Positions 6,395 to 14,066 of a DNA stretch of 14,807 nucleotides are shown here, in pieces. The position numbers and the translations under genes were made by a program. Source of the stretch: Thermoprotei archaeon (lineage in GTDB: Archaea; Thermoproteota; Thermoprotei_A; Sulfolobales; Desulfurococcaceae); contig QMWW01000014.1 of the NCBI GenBank assembly GCA_003661825.1, positions 1 through 14,807 on the forward strand. The letters run 5' to 3'. Numbering within the stretch: the stretch's first letter is position 1; the number at the start of each line of letters is the position of its first letter. The notes beneath the pieces are model-generated. The model worked only from the letters and a program-made list of their open reading frames with translations. It was not told where the DNA came from and ran no database searches.

Positions 6395-7798
6395 TTACTC
6401 TCTAGCACGATATTTTGGATGATACTTCTTTATGTGCTCTAGCCTTACATGCTTAAGCTCTTCTTCCGGCAGTATACTTAGCAGATTCCATCCTATGTCT
6501 AAGGTCTCATCTATACTTCTCCTCTCGTACTCTCCCTGGTTTATGAACTCACGTTCGAACCTATCAGCAAACTCTAGGTACTTTCTATCTCTAGGAGAGA
6601 GAGCTTCAGTACCTACTATCACGGCCAGCTCCCTTAACCTCACTCCCTCGGCATAAGCACTATACAGTTGCATGAATACTCCGTAGTGATCCTCTCTGGT
6701 CTTTCCAGGTCCTACTCCATCTTTCATGAGCCGGGATAGACTCATTAATACGTCGAATGGCGGATATATACCCTTATTCCAGAGCTGTCTGGAAAGCACT
6801 ATTTGCCCTTCGGTAATGTATCCGGTGAGATCGGGTATTGGATGGGTTATGTCGTCATCCGGCATAGTTAGTATTGGCATCTGGGTAACGCTTCCCTTCT
6901 TGCCAGCTACTCTACCTGCCCTCTCATATATCGTAGCTAGATCCGTGTACATGTATCCCGGATAGCCGCGCCGCCCCGGCACTTCTTCACGTGCAGCACT
7001 AAGCTCTCTCAGTGCTTCACAATACATAGTCATATCGGTTAATATAACCAGAACGTGCATATCGTGGTACCAGGCTAGATACTCTGCGGCCGTGAGAGCT
7101 ACACGGGGTATAGCTATTCTCTCTATGACTGGTGAATCAGCAGTGTTGATAAATGCGACAGCGTTTTCTAGCGCTCCGTAGCTCTTGAAGTTCTCGATAA
7201 AGAACATTGCATCGTCATAGCTTACTCCTATAGCCGTAAATACTATGGCGAATCTCTCTTCTTTACCGAGAACTCTTGCTTGGCGTACAATCTGTGCAGC
7301 TATCCTATTGTGTGGAAGCCCTGATCCACTGAATATTGGTAGCTTTTGGCCGCGGACAATGCTGTTTAACCCATCTATACCGGAGATCCCTGTCTCTATA
7401 AACTCAGAGGGTGGAAGCCTTGAAGCAGGATTTATTGGTGCTCCATTTATATCTAGGTATTCTTCCGGTACTACTGGAGGTCCTCCATCAATAGGTCTGC
7501 CTAGTCCATCGAATATCCTTCCAAGCATATCTGTGCTAACTGGTAGTTTCAGGGTTTCCCCTCTATACCGTATCTTGGAACCCTTTAAATCAACGTCGCT
7601 AACTCCTCCAAATACCTGTATAACCGTGGCGTCTTTGCTTACATCTATTACTTGCCCTATCCTGGTTTCGCCTGTACCTAGCGATATCTCTACTACTTCG
7701 CCATAGCTTATACCGGGCATAGGCTCTGCTATTAAGAGGCTGCCCTGGGCTTTAACCAGCTTTGGAGACTCGCGTATGGCTAAGCTAGAGCCTACCAA
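6395..7798 (-). CDS. atpB: A-type ATP synthase subunit B
   Basis: This is the non-catalytic nucleotide-binding subunit that alternates with A in the A3B3 head. Its 467 aa match the family. It lacks a true P-loop (SGSGLPHN at 157-164), as expected for B. It has TDMTMYCEALRE (254-265), the alpha/beta signature PIPDLTGYITEGQ (320-332) and SLSRLM with R356, which is at the arginine-finger position and reaches into the catalytic site on A. The start is TTG at 7798. It overlaps the end of atpA by 14 bp and is set by a near-perfect ribosome binding site within atpA (7805-7815), so translation of A and B is probably coupled. It is the last gene of the operon here: no subunit D gene follows, and the next gene is convergent. 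Confidence 0.98.
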   Translation of the reverse strand: MVGSSLAIRESPKLVKAQGSLLIAEPMPGISYGEVVEISLGTGETRIGQVIDVSKDATVIQVFGGVSDVDLKGSKIRYRGETLKLPVSTDMLGRIFDGLGRPIDGGPPVVPEEYLDINGAPINPASRLPPSEFIETGISGIDGLNSIVRGQKLPIFSGSGLPHNRIAAQIVRQARVLGKEERFAIVFTAIGVSYDDAMFFIENFKSYGALENAVAFINTADSPVIERIAIPRVALTAAEYLAWYHDMHVLVILTDMTMYCEALRELSAAREEVPGRRGYPGYMYTDLATIYERAGRVAGKKGSVTQMPILTMPDDDITHPIPDLTGYITEGQIVLSRQLWNKGIYPPFDVLMSLSRLMKDGVGPGKTREDHYGVFMQLYSAYAEGVRLRELAVIVGTEALSPRDRKYLEFADRFEREFINQGEYERRSIDETLDIGWNLLSILPEEELKHVRLEHIKKYHPKYRARE

Positions 7799-9563
7799 GA
7801 ACTTCCACCTCCTTTAATAACTCATTGAACTCCCTCTTGATCTCCTCGTAGAGGTTCTTGAACTCGTTTTCAAAACCTGTATTAGGTATTTCTTTCATAC
7901 GCGCAATCCTAGCTCTAACTTTCAACTCTCTAATCTTCTCGACGGGTATTCCAGCCTTAATAGATTCTAGTCCATAGTCGTAGAACATTAGGATTGCTCT
8001 CATCATGTATACGGTTTTCTTAGGTGGACAGTACGCATCTATTTCGTGGAAGGCATTTTGCTGTAAAAAGTCCTCACGGATCATTCTTGCGACTTCTAAG
8101 ACTAGCTTATCGTCTTCGGGCAGCGCTTCAACTCCAACAAGCCTCACGAGCTCTTCAAGCTCTGCTTCTCTCTGAAGGATCTCAAGCGCTCTTTCTCTAA
8201 GCCTTCTCCACCCAGGATCTACTTTTTTGTGCCACCACTCCTCGACGTTGTCAACGTATAGGCTGTAGCTTATAAGCCAGTTTATAGCTGGGTAGTGTCT
8301 TCTATAGGCTAGAGCTACGTCTAGAGCGTACAATGCTCTAATTATTCTAAGCGTAGCCTGCGTAACTGGTTCGCTAAAGTCTGCTCCAGGAGGTGATACA
8401 GCGCCCATTATGGTTAGGCTACCGGCTCTCTCGGGCCTTCCCATAGTTTTAACGTATCCGCTTCTTTCGTAGAAGCTAGCTAGCCTTGAGCCTAGATATG
8501 CTGGAAAGCCCTCTTCACCGGGTAGCTCTTCTAGTCTACCACTTATTTCACGCATTGCCTCAGCCCATCTGCTCGTTGAGTCTGCAACCATTAAGACGTG
8601 ATAACCCATGTCGCGGAAGTACTCTCCTATAGTGGCACCTAGGAATATGCTGGCCTCGCGAGCGGCTACTGGCATGTTGCTAGTATTAGCTATGAACACG
8701 CTCCTATGTACAAGTAGCTTACCAGTTCTAGGATCTCTTAGTTTCCTGAAGCTGTGGAGAGCATCTGCCATCTCGTTTCCTCGCTCACCACAGCCAACGT
8801 ATATAGCTATATCTACCTCGCTCCACTTTGTAAGAGTTTGAAGCGTAACTGTTTTTCCAGTACCAAAGCCTCCAGGTATCGCTGCTTTACCTCCCTTAGC
8901 TAGTGGGAAGAAGAAGTCTATTACTCGCTGTCCAGTTATTAGTGGTTCCTGAGGCTCAAGCTTCTCTCTATAGGGTCTAGGCTTTCTAACAGGCCATTTC
9001 TGCAACATTGTTAGCTCGTTTCCATTAACTTTTGCTATAACTTCTTCTATGGTGTAGTCTCCTTCAGCTACTATCTCCTCTACGACACCATGAACTCCTG
9101 GTGGAACCATTATATAATGTTTAACAGACTCTGTTTCATCGACTACTCCTATATAATCTCCTTCACCAACTTTATCTCCTATCCTTACGAGTGGTTTAAA
9201 GTGCCACTTCTTATCACGTGGTAGAGGAGGCGCTTTAACGCCTTTCTGCACGAAGAACCCTATTAACTGCTCTAGTACTGGGAGAGGCCTCTGTATTCCA
9301 TCGTATATAGCAGATATGAGCCCAGGCCCTAGCTCAGCGGCTAGAGGATACCCTGTGCCATAGACCGGATCCCCTACGCGTAATCCACTAGTATCTTCAT
9401 ACACCTGGATAATTGCCTGGTCTCCTTCAACGCCTATTATTTCGCCGATCAGCCTCTCTTCTCCAACTTCAGCTACCTCATAAACCTTACTACCACGCAT
9501 ATCTTCAGCTATTACCAGAGGCCCCGAGACACGGTATATGCGACCCTTAGTAGTTGAACTCAT
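7785..9563 (-). CDS. atpA: A-type ATP synthase subunit A (catalytic)
   Basis: This is the catalytic subunit of the A1 head, which hydrolyses or makes ATP. Its 592 aa fit the family. Domains in order are an N-terminal beta barrel (about 1-75), the A-type bulge or non-homologous region (about 110-195), the ATP-binding core and a C-terminal helical domain. The P-loop is GGFGTGKT at 231-238, with K237 and T238; many euryarchaeal A subunits have GPFGSGKT there. GERGNE at 259-264 carries the catalytic glutamate, and PGEEG lies near 348-352. No intein interrupts the P-loop, although inteins sit there in some archaea. The ATG at 9563 has GAGAGG at 9571-9576. A TATA-like element precedes it at 9600-9606, so the A-B pair may have its own promoter. 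It overlaps atpB by 14 bp. Confidence 0.98.
   Translation of the reverse strand: MSSTTKGRIYRVSGPLVIAEDMRGSKVYEVAEVGEERLIGEIIGVEGDQAIIQVYEDTSGLRVGDPVYGTGYPLAAELGPGLISAIYDGIQRPLPVLEQLIGFFVQKGVKAPPLPRDKKWHFKPLVRIGDKVGEGDYIGVVDETESVKHYIMVPPGVHGVVEEIVAEGDYTIEEVIAKVNGNELTMLQKWPVRKPRPYREKLEPQEPLITGQRVIDFFFPLAKGGKAAIPGGFGTGKTVTLQTLTKWSEVDIAIYVGCGERGNEMADALHSFRKLRDPRTGKLLVHRSVFIANTSNMPVAAREASIFLGATIGEYFRDMGYHVLMVADSTSRWAEAMREISGRLEELPGEEGFPAYLGSRLASFYERSGYVKTMGRPERAGSLTIMGAVSPPGADFSEPVTQATLRIIRALYALDVALAYRRHYPAINWLISYSLYVDNVEEWWHKKVDPGWRRLRERALEILQREAELEELVRLVGVEALPEDDKLVLEVARMIREDFLQQNAFHEIDAYCPPKKTVYMMRAILMFYDYGLESIKAGIPVEKIRELKVRARIARMKEIPNTGFENEFKNLYEEIKREFNELLKEVEVLGRL
7805..7815 (-). promoter_or_regulatory. 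Strong ribosome binding site for atpB (sets TTG start)
   Basis: Read on the minus strand this is AAAGGAGGTGG, almost the full complement of the archaeal 16S rRNA 3' end, 6 nt before the TTG at 7798. It lies inside the last codons of atpA. It decides the non-ATG start and suggests that ribosomes reinitiate from A to B, which would help to make the two in a 1:1 ratio. Confidence 0.85.
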
Positions 9564-9599
9564 AGCTTTTCCTCTCAGTTTCTAGCGGCTTATCCTAAG

Positions 9600-9606
9600 T
9601 ATATAG
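9600..9606 (-). promoter_or_regulatory. TATA box for internal promoter before atpA
   Basis: The minus strand reads CTATATA here. Transcription would begin near 9577, just at the GAGAGG ribosome binding site, leaving a leader of about 14 nt before ATG 9563. The upstream part of the spacer is T-rich on the minus strand and could end transcripts coming from atpF. This element would separate an A-B unit from the H-to-F part of the operon. Confidence 0.5.
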
Positions 9607-9613
9607 GAAATTG

Positions 9614-9631
9614 AAATAAGCTAAATAAGCC
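9614..9631. repeat. Tandem 9-bp repeat between atpF and atpA
   Basis: AAATAAGC occurs at 9614-9621 and again at 9623-9630, a 9-bp period with the last base differing (T, then C). On the minus strand it reads as two T-rich blocks directly after the atpF stop codon, which fits a weak U-tract type archaeal terminator or an A/T-rich regulatory element upstream of the atpA TATA box. Confidence 0.5.
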
Positions 9632-9966
9632 TATTCTTTAAGCGAGATCCCCATACCAATGAACTTAGCTATCAAGCCTTCGTAGAACTTACGAGGTTCT
9701 ACTTCTTTCGCTATCCTAGGAGATTCTATCACTATAGCTAGGACACCAGCTTCTTCTAGTTTATCCATGGATTCACGGCAAGCATTAGCTACTTCGCGCG
9801 TAACTATGAATACCCCATATCTATCTATGTTCTCGCTAATGAAGTCATCTATGTCTTTACAGTTCTCTCTGAAGACTAGATGGTCTAGTCCAGCGGCAAC
9901 CCCTATTAAACAGGTAATGACATCGCCGATGATTACTATATTTTTTTCGCGTGGAGGTATGGGCAT
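9631..9966 (-). CDS. atpF: A-type ATP synthase subunit F
   Basis: This is the small central-stalk subunit that binds the rotor shaft at the base of the head. The protein is about 111 aa with the alternating beta/alpha Rossmann-like pattern of the family: NIVIIGD at the N-terminus, a strand with YGVFIVTREVAN, then AGVLAIVIESP and a C-terminal helix. Position between C and A also fits. Two starts are possible. ATG 9966 follows the atpC stop by 2 nt and has GGTGGG upstream. GTG 9984 adds six residues and overlaps atpC by 16 nt. I prefer ATG 9966 because the family usually begins just before the first strand. Similarity to distant members is modest, but order and fold pattern together make the call secure. 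Confidence 0.9.
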   Translation of the reverse strand: MPIPPREKNIVIIGDVITCLIGVAAGLDHLVFRENCKDIDDFISENIDRYGVFIVTREVANACRESMDKLEEAGVLAIVIESPRIAKEVEPRKFYEGLIAKFIGMGISLKE

Positions 9967-9968
9967 AG

Positions 9969-10940
9969 TCAAAGTACCCACCACTTCTCTATAATGCTCT
10001 TCAGTTCTTCAACGAATGTACCGGAGTATATGCTTGAAAGAGCTAGTTTAACCAGGTATGCCTCAGCTAGGTATAGTGTATACATTCTAGCAACTACTTG
10101 TTCAATACTCTGATAGAAATCGGCTACTATGTTAGAAGCATACAGAAGTACTCCTAAATCGTATGCTTCAACCACTCTACCCAGCTTATAGGTATCCTCT
10201 AGTACTTCGCTAAACCTTGTATAGAGCGGGTTTATATCTCTAATTAGCTGTGGTAGCTTACCTAGCCTGCCTAGTCCGCATAGCTCCATAAACTCACTTC
10301 TAGTCATGCTCAGTATAGAAGGAACAGTATCCGGCGTTTTTTCTAGGAACATGCAGGTTCTCAGTAGCATAGTATCTCTAAAAAATCCGTATAGTTTTCT
10401 AACTATATGATCTAATCTCATATAGTTTTTGCTAAAAGCCAGTGTGTTGAAGAGTAGTGTGTAATCTAGGGTTCTCGCTGAAGCAATGTATGGAATTAAA
10501 CGCGATAGCTGTGGCACTACACGGGTTACCGTATTCCTGAGATCCTCTATATTCTTTACCTGGCTCAGATCTATTCTTGCGAATATCCCTGTAGGAAATA
10601 TTGGAGAAGGCTTCTTGTTCGACATAATAGTGAATATAGCGTTTATAGCGTTAACTATATCGAATAATTCGCTAAAAACATCTATAACAAATGCGCTTTT
10701 ACTGCTTATCTCTCTAAGCTTAGCTATTCTCTCATAGTTGTATGAGTCAACGCTACTTAACACCTCGTTAAGCGTATAGCCTTTCTGCCTAACTACTTCG
10801 TATAGCCTAATTCCCAGCTTTGTTTCGACTATAGACTTGATCGCTGAGGAGAGGTCTGGCGAGGAGAGAATGGATCCAAAGTCCTGTTTTGAGAGCATTT
10901 GTTTTATAAAGTCTTTCAACAAAAAGATTGTGTGCTTCAA
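9969..10940 (-). CDS. atpC: A-type ATP synthase subunit C
   Basis: This subunit is related to the eukaryotic V-ATPase d subunit. It is a funnel-shaped, all-helical socket that seats the central stalk on the membrane rotor ring. The 323-aa sequence is almost entirely helical, with no membrane segment. It is at the short, divergent end of the family, which is typically nearer 340-380 aa. The usual N-terminal arginine-rich helix is hard to see. I identify it by all-helical composition, a C-terminal region of the V/A-type C pattern (ADFYQSIEQVVARMYTLY) and its place between E and F. The start is TTG at 10940, 7 nt after the atpE stop. No strong ribosome binding site is visible, so translation may be coupled to atpE. 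ATG at residue 15 is an alternative. Confidence 0.85.
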   Translation of the reverse strand: MKHTIFLLKDFIKQMLSKQDFGSILSSPDLSSAIKSIVETKLGIRLYEVVRQKGYTLNEVLSSVDSYNYERIAKLREISSKSAFVIDVFSELFDIVNAINAIFTIMSNKKPSPIFPTGIFARIDLSQVKNIEDLRNTVTRVVPQLSRLIPYIASARTLDYTLLFNTLAFSKNYMRLDHIVRKLYGFFRDTMLLRTCMFLEKTPDTVPSILSMTRSEFMELCGLGRLGKLPQLIRDINPLYTRFSEVLEDTYKLGRVVEAYDLGVLLYASNIVADFYQSIEQVVARMYTLYLAEAYLVKLALSSIYSGTFVEELKSIIEKWWVL

Positions 10941-10947
10941 CTCTATC

Positions 10948-11541
10948 TTAGCCCCATAGCTTCTTGGTGATCATCGGCGTTAGCACGGTCTTAGCTCTAT
11001 TAAATCTAGCGTTGTAAGAGTTATCAACTACTTCTCCTTCAGCTGATTCGACTATTACTCCTCCTATGATATTAGTATCCTCTACTACCTTGACATTAGT
11101 TAAACCTATTTCTCTAAGAACCTCTAATAGAGCGTCTCTATCGCTAGGGTTCACGCGTATACGCGAAGGAGTAGGAATGTACTCTAGTGCTTCTCTCAAT
11201 AAGTTCTTAATAGACAGCTTATGATCAAACCCCTCTCTACGCTTAAGCCTCTCTAAAACCTCGTTGTAGAGTCCCTCTATAGCCTTATTCTTCGCATCTA
11301 CTAGGAGTATTCTAGCTCTCCTCCGCGCTTCAGACACTATGATCTGTGCCTTGAGCCTGGCATTATTTATTATCTTCTCTTTCTCTCTCTTTGCCTTTTC
11401 TCTCCACTTTCTCTCGGCTTCTTCTACTATTCTTTTAGCTTCTTCCCTAGCTTTAGCGATGATCTCTTCTGCTTTCTTTCTTGCTTCCTCTAATAGTTTT
11501 TCTCTAAGTTCGGCAATATTTGACTGCAATGAAGAGTGCAC
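10948..11541 (-). CDS. atpE: A-type ATP synthase subunit E (peripheral stalk)
   Basis: E pairs with H to form the peripheral stalks that hold the A3B3 head against rotation. The first 100 residues or so are an unbroken, highly charged coiled coil (EEARKKAEEIIAKAREEAKRIVEEA). Residues about 105-197 form the globular domain that caps the head, with the family hallmark GGVIVES at 160-166 followed by VDNSYNARF. The 197-aa length is normal. The start is GTG at 11541, 12 nt after the atpK stop. A TTG four codons further (11529) is also possible, because AAGGTG would then serve as its ribosome binding site. Confidence 0.95.
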   Translation of the reverse strand: MHSSLQSNIAELREKLLEEARKKAEEIIAKAREEAKRIVEEAERKWREKAKREKEKIINNARLKAQIIVSEARRRARILLVDAKNKAIEGLYNEVLERLKRREGFDHKLSIKNLLREALEYIPTPSRIRVNPSDRDALLEVLREIGLTNVKVVEDTNIIGGVIVESAEGEVVDNSYNARFNRAKTVLTPMITKKLWG

Positions 11542-11553
11542 CTTTTAACCTAG

Positions 11554-12024
11554 CTAAGATCCTATAAGGGATAATCCTATAAGACCAGATACCATTCCGA
11601 GTATCCCTACTAGCTCTACGTATACTGCTAGAACCATTGCGCTGAACGTTATACCCCCTCTAGTACGTGGTAGCTCGATTATACCTGAAGCGCATACCTG
11701 GCCTTGATACAATGCTGAGAGAAACTCTGCAACACCAACTACTATTCCTAATATTAATAACGCCATTCCTTTTGATAGATCTATGCTAGCAGCGTTTGCA
11801 TTGATATAGGATATGAACTGTACGAGAACAATTAATCCGTAAAATGTCTGCGTCATGGGCAGAGATGCTAGGAGGAACACGTTTCTAAACTGCTTGGGGT
11901 CTTCTGCTAGCGATGCTGAACCAGTCATTCCAGCTCTACCTAAAGCTAGAGATGACCCTATTAATCCACCCATTAGAGCTAATGCAGCCCCTCCATATGC
12001 TAATCCTACTGCGAAGGGATCCAT
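11554..12024 (-). CDS. atpK: A-type ATP synthase subunit K (rotor-ring proteolipid)
   Basis: K forms the membrane rotor ring that carries ions past subunit I. The chosen ATG at 12024 has GAGGT (12031-12035) upstream and gives 156 aa; an in-frame TTG at 12069 would add 15 hydrophilic residues without a ribosome binding site. The protein has four membrane helices as two fused hairpins. Helix 2 has L55-P-M-T58-Q59-x-x-Y62, helix 3 has Q107 and helix 4 has E137. These line up with L61, T64, Q65, Y68, Q110 and E139, the sodium-site residues of Enterococcus hirae NtpK. Only one of the two hairpins has the ion-binding glutamate, so there is one site per four helices. An additional glutamate, E100, lies in helix 3. 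A TATA-like element upstream suggests its own promoter. Na+ coupling is inferred. Confidence 0.96.
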   Translation of the reverse strand: MDPFAVGLAYGGAALALMGGLIGSSLALGRAGMTGSASLAEDPKQFRNVFLLASLPMTQTFYGLIVLVQFISYINANAASIDLSKGMALLILGIVVGVAEFLSALYQGQVCASGIIELPRTRGGITFSAMVLAVYVELVGILGMVSGLIGLSLIGS

Positions 12025-12030
12025 GGTCTT

Positions 12031-12035
12031 ACCTC
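12031..12035 (-). promoter_or_regulatory. Ribosome binding site that sets the atpK start
   Basis: The minus strand reads GAGGT, 6 nt before ATG 12024. It favours this start over the in-frame TTG at 12069. It adjoins a small inverted repeat, CTACA (12035-12039) with TGTAG (12042-12046). Confidence 0.7.
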
Positions 12036-12080
12036 TACAACTGTAGTGCGCTATTGTAATATTCAACAAGGAGTCGGGGT

Positions 12081-12090
12081 ATTTAAAATA
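12081..12090 (-). promoter_or_regulatory. TATA box for internal promoter before atpK
   Basis: The minus strand reads TATTTTAAAT in the 80-bp spacer between atpI and atpK, which is otherwise unusually long for this tightly packed operon. A start site would fall near 12059, giving a leader of about 35 nt that includes the GAGGT site. An extra promoter here would fit the need for many K copies per enzyme. Confidence 0.55.
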
Positions 12091-12104
12091 TGCTATAGGC
12101 TACG

Positions 12105-14066
12105 CTATTCTATGACAACTCTCTTGCTAAGCACTATTCTCAGTGGCTCGAAGGGATAGCCTGTTCCCTCGTAGAACTTGCTGAGGAATTCGATAAAGCA
12201 TAATCTTAGCGAGTGAACGAATCCCCCTAGAGCCGAGAGCGCTGTGTTTAGTAAGTGCCCGAAGAGCATTATAAAGCCAGCTATAATTCCGCCTAGTGCC
12301 AATGCTGCAGCTTCTACGGGGATCAGGGCTTTTAGTCCTTCGTAGGCTAGTATAGCCATAGTGTTAAAGCTTGCGCCTAAGAATATTGTTGCCATCCCTA
12401 CTCCCGCTAGCCTGCTGTAGCTCAGTACGTCGCCGAGCAGGCCTGTTAAGTTAAATATCCACAGAAGCAAGCCTAGAACTCCTATACTCTTCAACATGCC
12501 TACCACGATCATCGCTACTCCGGCAAACGCTATGTACAGTAGATAATCGTATATCCATGTAGGGATCCCTGGTATTGGAGTATTTAGCATAGTATACATA
12601 ACGTAGGGGATTCCCGCGAGCTCCGCTACGAATAGCCCAGCTTCGCTTAGCACTTCTCCTACGAGCTTCTCTCTGATCCCCTTAATTAGCGTTAGCGCGT
12701 GAGATATGTTTACGTGTATCAAGCCTATTATTAAAGCTATCACGAGGAACTTCAATGGATCAACAAAGACATCTGTCAGTGTATATATCTGGAAGCCTAG
12801 GAAAGAACCCCCTAAGAATCCTACGGCGAATCCTACAATACTGGATACTATTAGTGCTCTTTTGAAGAACAGGTAATCTCTACTCCTGGGATCGGCTACG
12901 AACTTATCAAGCAGGAACAATGCAGCTAGAATTATAGCTATAGCGTACCCCATATCACCTAGCATTATCCCGTAGAATAACGCGAAAGAGTACGCTACTA
13001 TAGGGGTAGGATCCCACTCCCAATAACGCGGCATGCCGAAGAACTTAACAATAGGCTCGTACCATTCTATAACAGGAGGGTTTTTCAGAAGGGTCGGGGG
13101 TTCATCAACTCCTTTAACGGGTTCTCTAGCTTCATAGTAGAATGGTATTCCTCTGCGCCTAAGAGCCTGTATGAGGTCGTTTACTCTATCTCTTGGTACC
13201 CAGCCACCGAGGAGGAAGAGGTACTTTGTGTGACGAGTAGCTAGGAGGGCTTTTAACCTGTTGATCCTATTCTCCAGTATAACGAGGTACTTTGCTAGGT
13301 CATTAACAGCAGACCTAATCTCGCTTCCTACGCGCTCCTCGACTTCTCTAGCTTCTTTTGCATGGCTCTCTATGAGCTCTCTAACACTGGCTAAGAACTC
13401 GGAGACCCTAGTGTACCTCTTGGCTAAGCTCTCCAAGGGTTTAGGTAATTCAAACAAGGATAGTCCTAGATTACCTATAGCGCTTAAAAGCTCTCCCTCT
13501 ATATTAGTAGGATATACTAATATCGATACAGCTGTATGCTCCTCCCGTCTAGTATATATGCTGTAAACTCCTCGAAAAGCCTTTAGCAACTGCTCAATAC
13601 TTTCTGTCCTTCCACGTAGAGTTAGGCTAGACAGGTACTTACCACGGAACCTCATATCCCTTATTCTGAACTCTCCCGGTAACATGGATAGGGCTTCTTC
13701 AACATCTTTTAGCTTTCTCAACTGCTCTTCTAGCTCTTTCTTCCTATTAGATAGAGCTTCGACTTCGCTGTACACCTTGTCTACGTCTTTCTCAATATAC
13801 TCTAGATCCATTTCCATTTCTTGTCTTGTAAGCTTAACATCGACGTTCACGCCTCTAGCCATATTTAGCAGAGACAATACCTTCTCGTATAATTTGTTCA
13901 TCCTTTCGTACAATCTTAGATATTCTTCTACTCTTTCTCCCAGCTTTTCGACGTGTACCGCTCCTGCTTCGTGGAGTATGTTGAGCGCTTCGTCTACTTT
14001 ACTCCGAGGCAACAGTAGCGTTACATATAGCATTTCAACGGGCTTGTTCACTATTACTGCAGGCAT
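12105..14066 (-). CDS. atpI: A-type ATP synthase subunit I (membrane stator)
   Basis: I is the membrane stator that provides the ion half-channels beside the K ring and anchors the peripheral stalks. The 653 aa divide into a cytoplasmic half (about 1-340), with a long helical hairpin at about 40-130 and 215-275, and a membrane half with about eight helices (about 350-620). Conserved segments are LGDMGYA near 368, LSYSRL with R552, and HSLRL with R621 followed by EFLSKFYEG. The two arginines lie in the helices that face the rotor glutamate in the family. The ATG at 14066 overlaps the stop of the H gene by one base (TAATG), so the two are translationally coupled. The 80-bp gap to atpK is the longest break before the F-A junction. 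Confidence 0.97.
   Translation of the reverse strand: MPAVIVNKPVEMLYVTLLLPRSKVDEALNILHEAGAVHVEKLGERVEEYLRLYERMNKLYEKVLSLLNMARGVNVDVKLTRQEMEMDLEYIEKDVDKVYSEVEALSNRKKELEEQLRKLKDVEEALSMLPGEFRIRDMRFRGKYLSSLTLRGRTESIEQLLKAFRGVYSIYTRREEHTAVSILVYPTNIEGELLSAIGNLGLSLFELPKPLESLAKRYTRVSEFLASVRELIESHAKEAREVEERVGSEIRSAVNDLAKYLVILENRINRLKALLATRHTKYLFLLGGWVPRDRVNDLIQALRRRGIPFYYEAREPVKGVDEPPTLLKNPPVIEWYEPIVKFFGMPRYWEWDPTPIVAYSFALFYGIMLGDMGYAIAIILAALFLLDKFVADPRSRDYLFFKRALIVSSIVGFAVGFLGGSFLGFQIYTLTDVFVDPLKFLVIALIIGLIHVNISHALTLIKGIREKLVGEVLSEAGLFVAELAGIPYVMYTMLNTPIPGIPTWIYDYLLYIAFAGVAMIVVGMLKSIGVLGLLLWIFNLTGLLGDVLSYSRLAGVGMATIFLGASFNTMAILAYEGLKALIPVEAAALALGGIIAGFIMLFGHLLNTALSALGGFVHSLRLCFIEFLSKFYEGTGYPFEPLRIVLSKRVVIE

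Noticed and set aside
6432..8841. Plus-strand open frames opposite atpB and atpA (6432-6656, 6726-6965, 7245-7706, 8608-8841)
   Set aside because: Shadows of strongly conserved ATPase genes, with low-complexity composition and no start signals.
8850..8880. Intein in the atpA P-loop region
   Set aside because: Inteins occur at this site in some archaea, but the reading frame and the protein length of 592 aa are continuous and normal here.
12025..12069. 15-residue N-terminal extension of subunit K from TTG 12069
   Set aside because: The extension is not hydrophobic, has no ribosome binding site and would begin too close to the TATA box; ATG 12024 has GAGGT at the right distance and gives the usual length.
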